A stretch of DNA of 64,000 nucleotides, from NCBI GenBank assembly GCA_001051155.2, contig JYIP02000008.1, forward strand, positions 2,790,001 to 2,854,000, in the 5' to 3' direction. Both the position numbers and the translations under genes were made by a program. Of the stretch, positions 24,314-35,578 are shown piece after piece. A model generated the notes under the pieces. That model had not been told where the DNA came from and did not search any database. It saw only the letters and a program-made list of their open reading frames with translations. Source of the stretch: Chrysoporthe austroafricana (taxonomy: Eukaryota; Ascomycota; Sordariomycetes; Diaporthales; Cryphonectriaceae). Within the stretch, counting starts at the first letter, position 1, and each line of letters opens with the position of its first letter.

Positions 24314-25546
24314 ATGGCTTCCAACATCGCGCTCCCCGAGCCTTTCGCCTCCATCCCCCGCTCGACCCTGACCTTTGGGCCCTCGCCCATCCAGGCGCTG
24401 CCCAACATCTCCAAGGCCCTGGGCGGCAAGGTCAACGTCTACGCCAAGCGCGAGGATGTCAACTCTGGGCTCGCCTTCGGCGGCAACAAGGTCCGCAAGC
24501 TCGAGTACCTCGTGCCCGACGCGCTGAAAGGAGGCTGCGACACCCTGTGAGAGACACCCACCGTCCCGTGTGCGTGTGTGTTTGTGTGTGTGTTTATGTG
24601 TGTGTGAACGTGCCTGGACAACCCCCCCGCTGACAGCTGGTGACAATAAAAAAGGGTCTCCATCGGCGGCGTGCAGTCCAACCACACCCGCGCCGTGACC
24701 GCCGTCGCCGTCGCCTCCGGCCTGAAGGCGGCCACCGTCCAGGAGCACTGGGTCGACTGGACAGACCCGGGCTACGAGAAGGTCGGCAACCTGCAGCTGT
24801 CGCGCCTGATGGGCGGCGACACGCGCCTGGACCCGTCGACCTTCGGCATCGAGCACAAGACGACGCTCGCCAAGCTGACGCAGGAGCTCGAGGCCGCCGG
24901 CCGCAAGCCCTACTACATCCCCGCCGGCGCCTCCGACCACCCGCTCGGCGGCCTCGGCTTCGCGCGGTGGGCCTTCGAGGTCGAGGCCCAGGAGCGCGAG
25001 CTCGGCGTCTTCTTCGACCACGTCGTCGTCTGCGCCGTCACCGGCTCCACCTTCGCCGGCATGATCGCCGGCTTCAAGCTCGCCCAGAAGAAGTCCGGGT
25101 CGCGCCCGCGCAAGATCATCGGCGTCGACGCCAGCGCCAAGGTCAAGCAGACCTTCGACCAGGTGCTGCGCATCGCCAAGTTCACCGCCGCCAAGATCGG
25201 CCTGAGCGAGGACGACATCACCGAGAGCGACGTCATCCTCGACGACAGGTACCACGCCGGCACCTACGGCATACCAGGTTCGTGTACCCTCGTCCTGTAG
25301 GATTCTTGTGTACTTGTGTGTGTTCTAGAGCCAGCTGACCATACATACGCAGACGAACAAACCATCGAGGCTATCAAGTTTGGCGCGAGCACCGAGGCCT
25401 TCATCACGGACCCGGTCTATGAGGGCAAGAGTTTGGCCGGCATGATGGACATGATCAAGAAGGAGGAGATCCCCGAGGGCAGTCACGTCTTGTACGCTCA
25501 CCTCGGAGGCCAGCTTGCTCTGAATGCCTACTCCGCGATCCCTTGA
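24314..25546 (+). CDS. 1-aminocyclopropane-1-carboxylate (ACC) deaminase
   Basis: Cytosolic PLP enzyme that opens ACC, the plant ethylene precursor, to 2-oxobutyrate and ammonia. Three exons, 24314-24546, 24655-25277 and 25353-25546, join in frame to give 349 residues, close to the family's usual 340-360. The PLP-binding lysine is K59 in [28 protein letters not shown] follows right after the first splice, with [14 protein letters not shown] and [15 protein letters not shown] further on. Residues that separate true ACC deaminases from D-cysteine desulfhydrases are present: the Tyr-Glu pair in DPVYEGKS and the Leu in YAHLGGQ. Intron 1 contains a GT-rich microsatellite. It lies 575 bp after the carboxylesterase and converges with the TRI12-like pump. 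Fungal ACC deaminases are known in plant-associated species, so a plant-linked lifestyle is possible. Confidence 0.93.
24568..24605 (+). repeat. GT-rich microsatellite in intron 1 of ACC deaminase
   Basis: The tract consists of GT repeats interrupted by a few T or A bases and lies wholly inside the 108-nt first intron. Confidence 0.75.
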
Positions 25547-25738
25547 TGGGTGCAATGACGCAGTGCAGATGGTGGTCAAAAGCCTTGTATTCATATGTAT
25601 AGGAAGCACGATCTCGAGGAAAAATGAAATTGCCTCAGTGCCAAGCCGATGCCTTACCCCGAGCCACTGCAGAATCGCATCGTCCTGTCGGTGATAAGGC
25701 AGCTTCGCGGTGTGAGGCGTCCGCGTCGACGCCGGTCT

Positions 25739-27926
25739 CTAGGGCACACCGTGCTCTTGTTTCCCGGAGTTCTCCGAACTCTGCCCTACGTGCTCGACCG
25801 TCGCCTCGACCTTCTCCGTCATGAGCTCCCTGACGCCCCTCAGGAAGGCCACAGCCACGAGGGCCAGCACGACAAACGGTATGATGCTGGCCCACGCCAG
25901 CTGGTACGCCCTCGCGTACTGCCACCTGCTCTCCTCCTCGGCCGCGGCCCAGACCGCCGACGTTGCCCCTTGGACGCCCGAGAGCACTCCCGACGCCAGA
26001 GCAGCCAGCAGATCGGGCACGCTGGCCTCAGGCAGACCGGCCTGCACTGCTGCGCTGCCCACAGCAGAGTCGTAGTTGGCGGCCAGATGGCCGTTGATAA
26101 TCGCGTCCAGGACGGCTGAGCCAAAGGCGCCTCCAATCGCACGAGCGGAAAAGGCCATGCCTCTGTGGATGGGTTGTCAGTCAGTAGAGCAGACCTCGTA
26201 GAGAGGGACTCGATGGGGGGATGCTTACGTGGCCGTCGACAGGTACGCATGAGGAGCCGTGAACTGGACACAGGCGACGAGAAGCGTGAGGGGTCCAGAC
26301 TGCCCGATGCCCGCGAGCGCGCTGAAGCCTATCTGGGCTTTGTTCCAAGTGGGCTTGATGCAGGCGTAACAGATCGTTCTAAGCAAGAGTGTGAGCCCCC
26401 ATCCCTCTAGCAATAATCAGTAGTGATACGTACACGACGAGGAAGATTGTAAACGTGACCAGTAGGGGCGCTTTCATGTCCTTGTATGCCGTCGCGTACC
26501 ATGTGATCGGAATCGAGGCGAACATGGTGAGGAGGGTGTAGCTCAGTTGTCGGATGGAGATCTGCCATGAGTTCGTCTCGAACCCCAGGTTGAGGATGAT
26601 CTGCGGCACGACCGAGTTGACGGCGCTGTAGAAGATCCACCCCTCGACAGCAAATGCAAACGTCGACAGTGCAAAGTTCGCGTTGTGCCGGAAGAAGACA
26701 TGAGCTAGAAGACCATCCGACCTTCCTCGCCACTCTTTGAGGTGGTCAGCCAAGTTCATGTCTCAGGAGATGATGTGCTTACCGTATCCTGCAAAGACAA
26801 AGAGGAACGCCAGACCCAAAGCCAGAGGAACAGCCACGTGAGGATCAGACCAGGCATAGGAGCCACCGGCCCAGTCCAGAGCAAGCAGGAGGAGAGTGGC
26901 ACAGCAGACAAACAACACAGAGCCGATGGGATCACAAGCCCAGACATAGTCTCTGACCCGCATCTTCGGGTACTGTCGGAGCTTGGGCGGCCAGTAGAAG
27001 AGGAACAGCCCAAGAGAGGTGGCCCCGTGGAAAGCGGCCTGCATCCAGAAGATGTAGCGCCAGCCCTCCGCATCGAGGTTGGTCACGGCACCAGCCCCGA
27101 GACTCCCGATGCTGTATCAACCATTAGCCGCGGCCGCAGGCTCGGTCCTCTGCGCTGGAAGTGGACTCACACGCCGCCGACAGCTCCACCCATGAACGCG
27201 AAGCCGTTCGCAAGGGCCCGGAACTTGAGTGGCAGGATCTCCGAGGGGATAGCCTGCACGATAGAGATCGTAGCAAGCGTCGTGCCGATGAGAATCCCCC
27301 CGCCGATGAGCATGCTCATCGAGGTGGCCTTGGCCGAGATGATCGCCCCGACGAAGGCGATGAGGGGCGGGACAGCGGCGAGATACTTCCGGTCGAGGAC
27401 ATCAGACAGACGGCCAACTATGGGAGACAGGACACTCTGCATCAGCAGCGGTCCCTGGAGAGAAGGGTCGTTAGTGTTTATGATCCTATGGCCCAGAGAC
27501 CCAGATACAACGGACCTGAATCACCCAGCCGGAGATGGAGGAACTGCCCAGGTCGCGGACGATGAAAGCGATCACCGATCCTGCAGCCACGACGACAAAC
27601 ACCTGGGCCATGATCCTGTGAACCGTCAGCAAGGGGTCTCGACTCCCCTAGGCTTCGGATAGTATAGGCAGAGCGTACGCGAAACAGGTAATGAAGACCA
27701 CAAGCTACACTCTGGTCAGCCACATGTCCCTGGTTAGAGACTCTGCAGACGCGCAGCTCACCCAAGATCTCCAGCTGAGGTTGACGTGCTGCGCATCCTG
27801 CACCGCCTCCTCTTCGATCGGAACGACGTGTTCCTTCTCGACGTCTGGCGGAGCATCTAGCGGAGCACCTTGATCCTGTATGTGCCTCACCGAGGGCACA
27901 TCGTCGCCGCTCTTGTTCGAGTCCAT
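25739..27926 (-). CDS. MFS efflux transporter, TRI12 (trichothecene pump)-like
   Basis: Drug:H+ antiporter-type MFS pump of the TRI12 family, 592 residues, predicted at the plasma membrane. Eight exons join in frame: 27926-27762, 27704-27679 (only 26 nt), 27615-27516, 27454-27171, 27111-26783, 26734-26434, 26378-26229 and 26162-25739. The ATG at 27926 is chosen because the longer frame begins with TTG. Family blocks are SWRSW-LVVFITCFA-IMAQVFVVVAAGSVIAFIVRD across the micro-exon, GRLSDVLDRKY, IGGGILIGTTLATISIVQAIPSE, GAGAVTNLDAEGWRYIFWMQ, and NSVVPQIILNLGFETNSWQ. The C-terminal tail after the last helix is acidic. It converges with ACC deaminase. A role in exporting a toxic substrate or intermediate fits the context, but the substrate is unknown. 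Confidence 0.92.
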
Positions 27927-29289
27927 GGTTTCTATCAGGCAGGCGAGCAGAAGTAGGAAGAAGGGGAGGGCCTGGCGAGGGCAGGACAAGACAAGAAGAA
28001 GATGTCGAGATACGACGACGCAGGCTTAACCGGCACGTTGGGCCCCATCGTAGCAGCTTATTGGCAGCCCACTGGAATATACATCCGCCTTCACCAACAG
28101 CACCGCAGCGTGAGCAGGTGAAGCATACAGCAGGCATGCTAGTGAATGCGGGGCCCCACGGGGTTCGCAGATCACTCGCAATCTTAGGCCCGAAGAAGTC
28201 TCGAGTGGACCCGGCAGTATACGCATCTCGTTAGTGCTGTGGTCGGTTAAAGGCATGCTCTGGGAGGGCATTTAGCGTACCACACCGCAAGTTACTCCCT
28301 CCCTGAGACGCGGTTGGGAGGATTCGTCTCGGGCTGCGCTGACTGGAGGCGGCTGGCCGGAACAGCTCGGGGAAACGTCAGCCCTTAGGTTTCAATGGCT
28401 CGAACAACCAAGACGCCTATTTTCCTTCTAAACTGTAGCGTGTATCAAGCAACATCGTCGAGTCCGTTTCAGGCCACAGCTCCGCGACATGGCTTCCTTG
28501 AGCTCTCTTGGTTCCGCTCTGTTTGCACCCGGCTTTGTGCGCTTCGTGTCTGTCAGCTTGGGCACCTGGCTGCCATTCAGATGGGAGCTCTCTTGCTGAA
28601 GTTTGGCACTCTGACCCCGTGTTCTCAATCTAACCAAGACATCCTCACGCCATGCCTTCAGGCTTTTGCGACCTGTCTCCTGGTGGTTGACTTTGAGTTG
28701 TGGTGGTGGATCAGCCTTGCAATTGCAAAGGTCCTTGAAGGCCCCTAAAAGAAGATTGGGCAGAAGCAAGCTTGGGTCTCTCTCTCGTTGTCCCCATGTT
28801 ACTACGAATGTTCTCCAGCTTACTGGCTTTGCTTTTCCTTGACATCCATGGATGGGCAAAGATGGCCTTGCAAGCCAACCTGCATCCACATCGGTCCGGG
28901 TCAGCTTGGAGGCCACAGCAAAAGATGCAAACACGACAGGGTGCACATAGGCTATTTGCGTGTGCCCCGAAAGGGCAGCATGGGCATTTCGAAGCGGGTG
29001 ACTTCACAGGTATTGATGCTTTGAACATGCTCAAAGGCAAGCGGAGAGAAAGGAGGCATGCCAGGCAGCCCAGACAACGCGGCTGGCTCTAAAAGTGAGC
29101 CTGCTCATCCGGAAGATGCGTACGAGCGGTTGGATAAGTCCTCTGCGTGCTTCTCTGGCATAGTCTCGCTTCCTCTGCCGTGCCCTCCGCATCCATTCTC
29201 GCCATACGCAAGGCCTCGCTTCTCTCAGGCCGCACGATCAACCTGCCTGTGCTGCTCGGCGTTCTCGCGCGATGGTATGATCCACCACC
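27927..29289. other. Intergenic region with a compositionally distinct segment
   Basis: This 1.36-kb region lies between two divergent genes. The part from about 28395 to 29090 differs from its surroundings: it is rich in CA/TG, has few stops on the minus strand, and opens two overlapping minus-strand frames. One of these (ATG at about 29028, ending 28711) encodes a Cys-dense stretch with CPCCPFG, CAPCRVCIFCC and CGCRLACK. I recognise no family. It could be an unannotated gene, a fragment of one, or foreign DNA. Confidence 0.4.
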
Positions 29290-30066
29290 ATGTGCTTCCA
29301 GATCATCCCTCTCTGCCCCGCCTGCGAGGAACCCAGCGGCCTCGGCGAGGAGATCATCTACGTGGACGATGTCTGTGACGGTAACTGCGAGGGCGACAGC
29401 GTCTGCGGGACCTCGACGCGCCTCATGACGCAGCACGAGGTCGACAACCCGGACTTCGAGTGCCTCACCCCCGGCTGCATCAACGTGAGGAGCGAGCTCT
29501 CCCCGCGGGAGGAGGAGGCCGAGGTGCAGGCAGCACGGGACCACGCCAAGCAGTTCCTCAGGGACCGGTACAAGAACTGCCTGTCGCTGTGCATCCTTCC
29601 CTTCTACGACCCGCCGGACCCGCCGTTCCACGTAGGTGGTTCTTCTCCCTTCGCTTCAGATGACACAGGTACTGACGTTCTGGATGGCAGGTCCTCTCCG
29701 ACTCGGACGCTGCTGAGGTCCATATGGCGCCGGCAGCAAGGCCCGGCCTCCGACGGCGTCGACAGGATCGGCCCTGGTCAAAGGTAAGGAGACAGGCGTG
29801 CTCGTGAGTGTCTGGTCTTCTCGCGGCTGACTTGTTTTCGGGCAGAAACGCGGCAAGCCTTGGGGGCCCGAGGAGGAGGCAGTCCTCTGGAAGCTGCGTC
29901 GAAAGGGTGTGGAGTTCGACGTCATCGCGGTAAGGACATCCAACCCAGTGATGCGTCTCTATTTTCTCCGCTGACATCGGTGTAGAAACAGATCGACCGG
30001 ACCGAGCGAGGCTGCTACGACCGGTACAACAAGCTTCGGCACGAGGACTATGGGCGCAAAATCTGA
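29290..30066 (+). CDS. Small protein with C-terminal Myb/SANT-like domain
   Basis: Four exons (29290-29631, 29691-29783, 29846-29929, 29986-30066) join in frame to give 199 residues. The N-terminal half is Cys-containing (MCFQIIPLCPACEEPSG, later DGNCEGDSVCG and FECLTPGCIN), followed by an acidic helical stretch (REEEAEVQAARDHAKQFLRD). The C-terminus, split over the last two exons, reads KPWGPEEEAVLWKLRRKG then IAKQIDRTERGCYDRYNKL, which matches the spacing of a Myb/SANT helix-turn-helix (W...EE..L..L...G...IA..I.RT..GC..RY..L). A chromatin or DNA-binding role is likely from the fold; the target is unknown. It sits upstream of the maleylacetate reductase gene on the same strand. Confidence 0.8.
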
Positions 30067-30726
30067 TGCAGGGCGTTGAGGATGGTGAATTCTTTCAGCC
30101 GTCACGGTATCCAAGATCTCGGCGTCGAGGGAGTGTCAAGGCGTTACATCCTGTGAATAATGATAGATTTCGGCTTGGGAGGTGTTCAAATCAAGAATGT
30201 CTTGTTCGGTCTTCTAAGACACTCTAACTACTTCGCGCAGTCCTCTGTATAAGTCGTAGGCTTGATGATGTGATCCCTGGAGGAGGAGGAAATAAGGGAA
30301 TAAGGAAACCAGAAGTCTACTGGTACTTTTCATCTTATGTCCATGTCCTCGCTGACCTCGGCAGACGTAGAATAGTTGCACCCTCGCGCAGACTCCGTCA
30401 AGAATGCCGAATGCGGAGTAGACGCCGAGGCACTTTAGTGATCAGTCATTGCTGATTAAAATAGCGGCCCATAATACCAAGTGCCGCAACGAACGACGAG
30501 AGGGAATCCATTCTATGCCAGGGCGGGGAGGGGATGCAGAGTTGGGGGGGGGGGCTTCTTGATGGGTCTAAGTAAGTCCTGTCGGGTATTAATTAATTAC
30601 CTAGGCAGTATATCACGACGCCAACACCGTTCAACCTGCACGTCGAGACAGCCCACCTAAGAACACATGCCGTGCTCCTGACTCCTCACCTCTTCGTCTA
30701 CAGCTAAGTGCCTAGTTAGTGTCGCC
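30067..30726. other. Promoter region of maleylacetate reductase
   Basis: This 660-bp region carries the 3' end of the Myb-like gene and the promoter of the next gene. A poly-G run sits at about 30545-30554. No gene is seen. Confidence 0.5.
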
Positions 30727-31892
30727 ATGGATGATTTTGAATACAATGCGAACCCAGGCCGGGTCATATTCGGCCGTGGCACCGTGAAGAAGCTGCCCGC
30801 CGAGCTCGAGCGCCAGAAGCTCGCCAGGCCGCTGCTCCTCTCGACGCCGGAACAGGTCAGCCAGGCCGACGACCTGAAGAACATGCTCGGCGGCAAGGTG
30901 GCGGGCATGTTCAACGAGGCCACGATGCACACGCCTACCGATGTGACCGACAGGGCGCTCGAGTACGCAAAGTCACAGGGCGCCGACTGCATCGTGTCCA
31001 TCGGCGGCGGCAGCACCATTGGCCTCGGCAAGGCCATCAGCATCCGGACGGGTCAGTATCTATCTGGTGCTCTCTAGGCCAGAGAGAGAGGGCAGCCTTG
31101 AGGGCAGCCTTGCGTGCTGACTTGCCGCCACTGACAGGCCTGCCTCACATCTGCGTGCCGACGACATATGCCGGCAGCGAGATGACGCCCATTCTGGGCG
31201 AGACGGCTGACGGGGCCAAGAAGACGCGGAGCGATCCCAAGATCCTGCCCGGCACGGTCATCTACGACGTGGACCTGACGATGACGCTGCCCGCGGGGAT
31301 GAGCGCCGTGAGCGGCGTCAACGCCGTCGCGCACGCGGTGGAGGCGCTGTACGCGCGCAACACGAACCCGATCATCAGCCTGCTCGCGGTGGAGGGCACG
31401 CGGGCGCTCGCGTCGGCGCTGCCGCAGGTGGTCGAGGACCCGGCCTCGCAGGCGGCGCGCTCGCTCGCGCTCTACGGCGCGTGGCTGTGCGGCACCTGTC
31501 TCGGCAGCGTGGGCATGTCGCTGCACCACAAGCTGTGCCACACGCTCGGCGGCAGCCTCGGGCTCCCGCACGCCGAGACGCACACGGCGGTGCTCCCGCA
31601 CGCGCTGGCGTACAACGCGCCGGCCGTGCCCGGGGCCATGCGGCAGCTGGCGGGCGCGCTGCCCGGGAGCGACGACGGCGACGACGCCATCCGCGGGCTC
31701 AATGCGCTGCTCGAGAAGCTGCGGGTGCGGCGCGGCCTGCGGGACTTCGGGATGCGCGAGGAGGACATCGACAGGGCGGCGGATATCGCCGTCAGCAACC
31801 CGTACTGGAACCCGCGCGAGATCGAGAGGGAACCCATCCGGGAGCTGATCCGGAGGGTGTGGGCGGGCGAGCCGGCGAGGGCGGACCTGTAG
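30727..31892 (+). CDS. Maleylacetate reductase (iron-type alcohol dehydrogenase fold)
   Basis: NAD(P)H-dependent enzyme that reduces maleylacetate to 3-oxoadipate, the last dedicated step in degradation of hydroxyquinol, resorcinol and (chloro)aromatics. Two exons (30727-31051, 31138-31892; phase-1 intron of 86 nt) give 359 residues, the usual length. The N-terminal Rossmann-like domain shows ANPGRVIFGRGTVKKLPAEL and the nucleotide-binding IVSIGGGSTIGLGKAI. PTTYAGSEMTPILGETADGAKKT follows the splice, and the His-rich substrate/metal region includes VNAVAHAVEALY, MSLHHKLCHTLGG and GLPHAETHTAVLPHALAYN. These features are characteristic of maleylacetate reductases rather than general iron alcohol dehydrogenases. 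It supports the reading of this block as aromatic catabolism, though no ring-cleavage enzyme is present in the window. Confidence 0.92.
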
Positions 31893-33542
31893 CGTAACGC
31901 GCGGTCGTGTGGCCTGTCTGCTGTCTGTGTAGCAAGCAGGTGAAGGAACTGTCTGGGTAGATAGGACGGACGCTGCTAGCCTCGACGCTGCTAGCCTCGG
32001 AGCACGATGAAGTTGGCGGTGGTGTCCAAGATAGATCCGGGCGAGCCAACACTTTCACACTCCTCGTCCAGACAAAAAAAAAAAAAAAGCCGGGCCGCGC
32101 AAGCCCAGGAGCCTGCTTCAACAGGTAAAAATACGAGACGCTGCTGCAGCTAAGGCGGGTTGACAGCTCCGCGTACTTAGTATCGACCAAACAAAGGGCG
32201 CACGCTCGACACAGGATGCGAGATTCACACGTAAGCCGGCGCACGTCCCAACGGTTTGAGATGATGATGACAGCGGCGCAAACACATATATCATAAGTGC
32301 AGGCCGTAGGGCGCCACCAACCTGTACAGACAGTCAGACAGACAGACGAAACGTACATGCGATGGGGGCCACCGCCGGAAACAGTCGGCAGAGAGACCCT
32401 CGCGCCTGGGACTCATATACTCCGTGCTCCGTCCAGAGCGCTCCCCTCCCCCTCCCTCAGCTGGTGGATATTAATATGCCTCTGCCGTCGGGAGGCCCCA
32501 CCGGAAAGCGACAGTTGGGCCCCCGCCCATGCCCCCATGCCCCCATCGCCCGCCAACGGACCAACAAGGCCCAACCTAATCCTCCACGACACTCTGCTTG
32601 CCGCGTAGCCGCCGGAACAAGGGGGAGGGGGGGGGTGGCGCCCAACTGACAGGCTGGCGTTGGGGCCGCGAGGGGGGCACACTGGGAGGAGGTGGTTCGC
32701 GCAGGCGAGGACAGGGTCCGGATCCTCCTGGAAACGATGCCTCCCGCCTGGGCCGCGGCCGCGCTGCCTCAGCTGACAGGGCGCGATAGGGCTGATGCGG
32801 CTCGCGACTGGCTGTGGTCCTCGGCAGTAACCAACAGCATAGGCTGAGCCCTGCGCAGCGCAGCGCAGCGCAGCACACACCCCCGGGCCGATCTAGCCTG
32901 GTTGAACCACCTGCGCCGTTCCCCGGGCGCGGGAAGAGGAGGAGGAGGAGGAGGAGGGGGGGGGGCATGCCACGGTATGCCACGGCATGGGGAGAGAGGG
33001 AGGGCGTGGGGAGGACGGACGAACGACAAATGAGCGTCTCAGGAGGGGGGCGTCTTGCCGCCGGACAAGGCCAGGCCCCTTGCAAAAGGGACAGGCCGTG
33101 ACAGGCTCAGGCTCAGGCCCAAGCGCAGGCGCAGGCCCCAGGCCCAGCCAGGCTCAGGCTCGACGGAGGAGAGGGACTTGGACCGTGGTTGCGCCCGCGC
33201 AAGCAGCCGGCACTGCGACGCTGTCTCGGCTGCGGCTTACGCCCGCCCTCGAAGATGATCCTCCTCGCCTCGCCGTGGGTGGTGCCTCTTCCGCTATTAG
33301 ATTAGCAGGCCCGTGTTGCTGATCCTCCTGCCGCTAGCCATGCACACCCTCCTTGCTGCCAGACGCCGCGAAGGAGTGACGTGCCCGTCCACCACGTGGT
33401 AGAAGCAGGAAGCAGACCAGCACACCGACAGGTCAGATAAAAAGTCGTCCCAGGGCGCGGCCGAGTCGGACGCCCCAAAGGCAGGCCGCCGGAAGCGAAA
33501 GCGTCGTTCCACCCACCCACTCACACTGCCACTATCGCCACC

Positions 33543-33589
<47 letters not shown>

Positions 33590-33756
33590 GAGGAGGTCCA
33601 CGACGACGACGACGAAGACGACGACGACGAAGACCATCACCACCACCGCTGCCGCTGCCCACCGCACGCGCGCACGCACGCACGCACGCCTGGATCCTGC
33701 ACCCACTCACTGCTCTGGCGCCCTGCGCCCTCCCTGCACATGCACGTCGGCCCCCG
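31893..33756. other. Low-complexity intergenic region upstream of the Clr5 gene
   Basis: This 1.9-kb region contains a poly-A run (about 32075-32089), CAGA repeats (about 32327-32350), a poly-G run near 32629 and another near 32957 with GGA repeats, CAGG/CTC repeats (33100-33165) and a long GAC array. Many GC-rich frames are open on both strands, but they consist of low-complexity residues and I support none as a gene. It should contain the Clr5 gene promoter. Confidence 0.5.
33544..33634 (+). repeat. CGA/GAC trinucleotide array
   Basis: About 15 near-perfect CGA units at 33544-33590 are followed, after a short GGA-rich spacer, by a second imperfect CGA/AGA run to 33634. The array lies 120-210 bp upstream of the Clr5 gene start. 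Confidence 0.85.
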
Positions 33757-35578
33757 ATGAGACGCGAACGCGAGCGCCCGCCTGAGACCCAGACCCAGAC
33801 CCAGATCCAGACCCAGGCCCAGTCCCAGGCCCAGATCGCCGGCATGCCCACAGCAGCAGCCTACACGAGCCCCGGCGCCGCCCCGTGCCAGCAGAAGGCC
33901 GCGGGCCAGCCGTGGGCGAGGGCCGCCGACTGGGCGGCGTTCCGGGACGTCATCACCAAGCACTACAGGGACGACAACATGAAGCTCAAGGACCTGATCG
34001 TCTTCATGGACAGGGAGTACCAGTTCCGCGCCACGTGAGTCCCCACGCTGCCCTCGTTCCCACCCCCTTCGCCTCGCCTCCCCTCCCCTCCCCTCCCATC
34101 CTCCCTCCCATCCCTTCCTCCCCGCTTGCGCCTGCGCCTGCGCCTGCGCCTCTTCGTCCGCACCGGCTGACAGGAGAGAGAGATGGGGCACGCCCTGCAG
34201 GCCCAAGATGTACAAGGACCGCCTGAACAGGTGGCGCATCGCCAAGAACGTCAAGGCCAGCGATATCAACACCATCGTCCGCGTGGAGGACGAGTCGTCG
34301 TTGTCATCGCCGCCGCTGCTGCTCGACGCCGGCGAGGCCCAGCCCGAGTTCTACGTCGTCGGCGACAGGCTCATCCGCGCAGACAGGCTGCAGCAGGCGC
34401 TGCAGAGGCGCGCCGCCGCCGCGCGCCGCGCCAGGAGGAACGAGGGCTCCCAGGGCGGGTGCACCAGCAGCCGGAGCCCGAGCCCAAACCTCCCTCCTCA
34501 CCACCACCACCACCACCACCACCACCAGAGACAGACCACAAGGTCAGCAGCCCCCCTGGCGGTCCCCATATTACGGGCCCCGGAGGGGCTGCGGGTCCCC
34601 GAGACCATCCTGCGGCACAGCTGCGGCTACATCGCCGGGGTGTTCGAGGCCGCCGGGGCCCCCGTCGAGATCGAGCTCGAGGGCCCCGTGCAGCGCTTCC
34701 GCCTCGCCTTCGAGGAGGCCCTCGCCAACTTCGACCTGCGCCACCAGGGCCTCGACCGCGTCGCCTTCAAGGGCCTCGACGGCGCCTTCGACCTCGTGCG
34801 CCCGAGCCTCTGCGCGCGCGACCCCCAGCTGCTCGCCGTGCTCCTCCAGGTCGTCAGCCTGTGCCTGTACTACGGCCGCGCCGAGATCCTGCGCATGCTC
34901 GTCTCGTACCTGCAGGACCTCAGCGGCGTCGTGCTCGGCCCGCGCCACCCCATCGGCGCCATCTGCGCCGGCCTCGACGCCGCCGACGCCGCCACCCGCC
35001 GCGAGGTCTGCGGCCTGGCCTCCGAGGCCGCCTGGCGCCAGTTCCGCGCCTACCTGTACCCGTCGCGCCCCGGCGCCTTCGTGCACCTCACCGCCGTCCA
35101 CGCCGACGTCCTCGACTCGCTCGGCCGCCACGACGAGGCCGAGGGCTTCCTGCGCCGCGCCGTCGACCTGCTCGCCGCGGGGCCCACCCCCGCCGGCCAG
35201 CGCCTCCAGATGGAGCTGCAGCTCGTCTTCTGCCTCAAGCGCCGTGGCAAGTGGCCCGAGGTCTTCGAGCGCCTGGCGCGCATCCGCCGCGAGCTCCGCC
35301 AGGGCCAGCGCGAGCCCGACGACGCCTTCGTCGAGCTGCTGTACCAGACCCTGCGCGTCAGCGGCTTCTGCGAGTGCGGCGGCGGCGACCCCGAGAAGGG
35401 CCGCCGCTTCTTCTGGGAGGCCTTCGAGCTGATGCAGGAGAAGAAGGGCCGGTACTCGCCCCGGACGACGAGGGCGCTGCGGGACATCATCCGCTACGGC
35501 CACCCGGACGAAAAGCTGGTCAAGGATCTCGAGGAGCGCCTCGCCGCGTTCAGCCTGGAGGCGGACAATTTTTTATAG
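33757..35578 (+). CDS. Clr5-domain protein with poly-His and Gln/Thr tracts
   Basis: Two exons (33757-34034, 34201-35578; 166-nt intron rich in CTCCC repeats) give 551 residues. The N-terminus is a QT/QA repeat (residues 11-26). The Clr5 domain spans about residues 53-115: WARAADWAAFRDVITKHYRD, then LKDLIVFMDREYQFRAT-PKMYKDRLNRW across the splice, then RIAKNVK. This domain is fungal and usually N-terminal in putative regulators. A ten-residue His run (H193-H202) from a CAC repeat follows, and then an all-helical region of about 330 residues with TPR-like helices (for example LLQVVSLCLYYGRAEILRML, GRHDEAEGFLRRAVDLL, GKWPEVFERLARIRRELR). A short upstream frame begins at 33740 and stops at 33760, overlapping the start. 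An alternative start is M30. The gene is extremely GC-rich at third positions. Confidence 0.85.

Noticed and set aside
23849..25255. 468-codon minus-strand frame over ACC deaminase
   Set aside because: It is a shadow of the GC-rich exons and crosses introns of the real gene; composition is repetitive and no family is recognisable.
28711..29040. Cys-rich minus-strand frame as a real gene
   Set aside because: No homologue comes to mind, no intron model joins it to the neighbouring frame, and there is no promoter clue; kept only as a finding.
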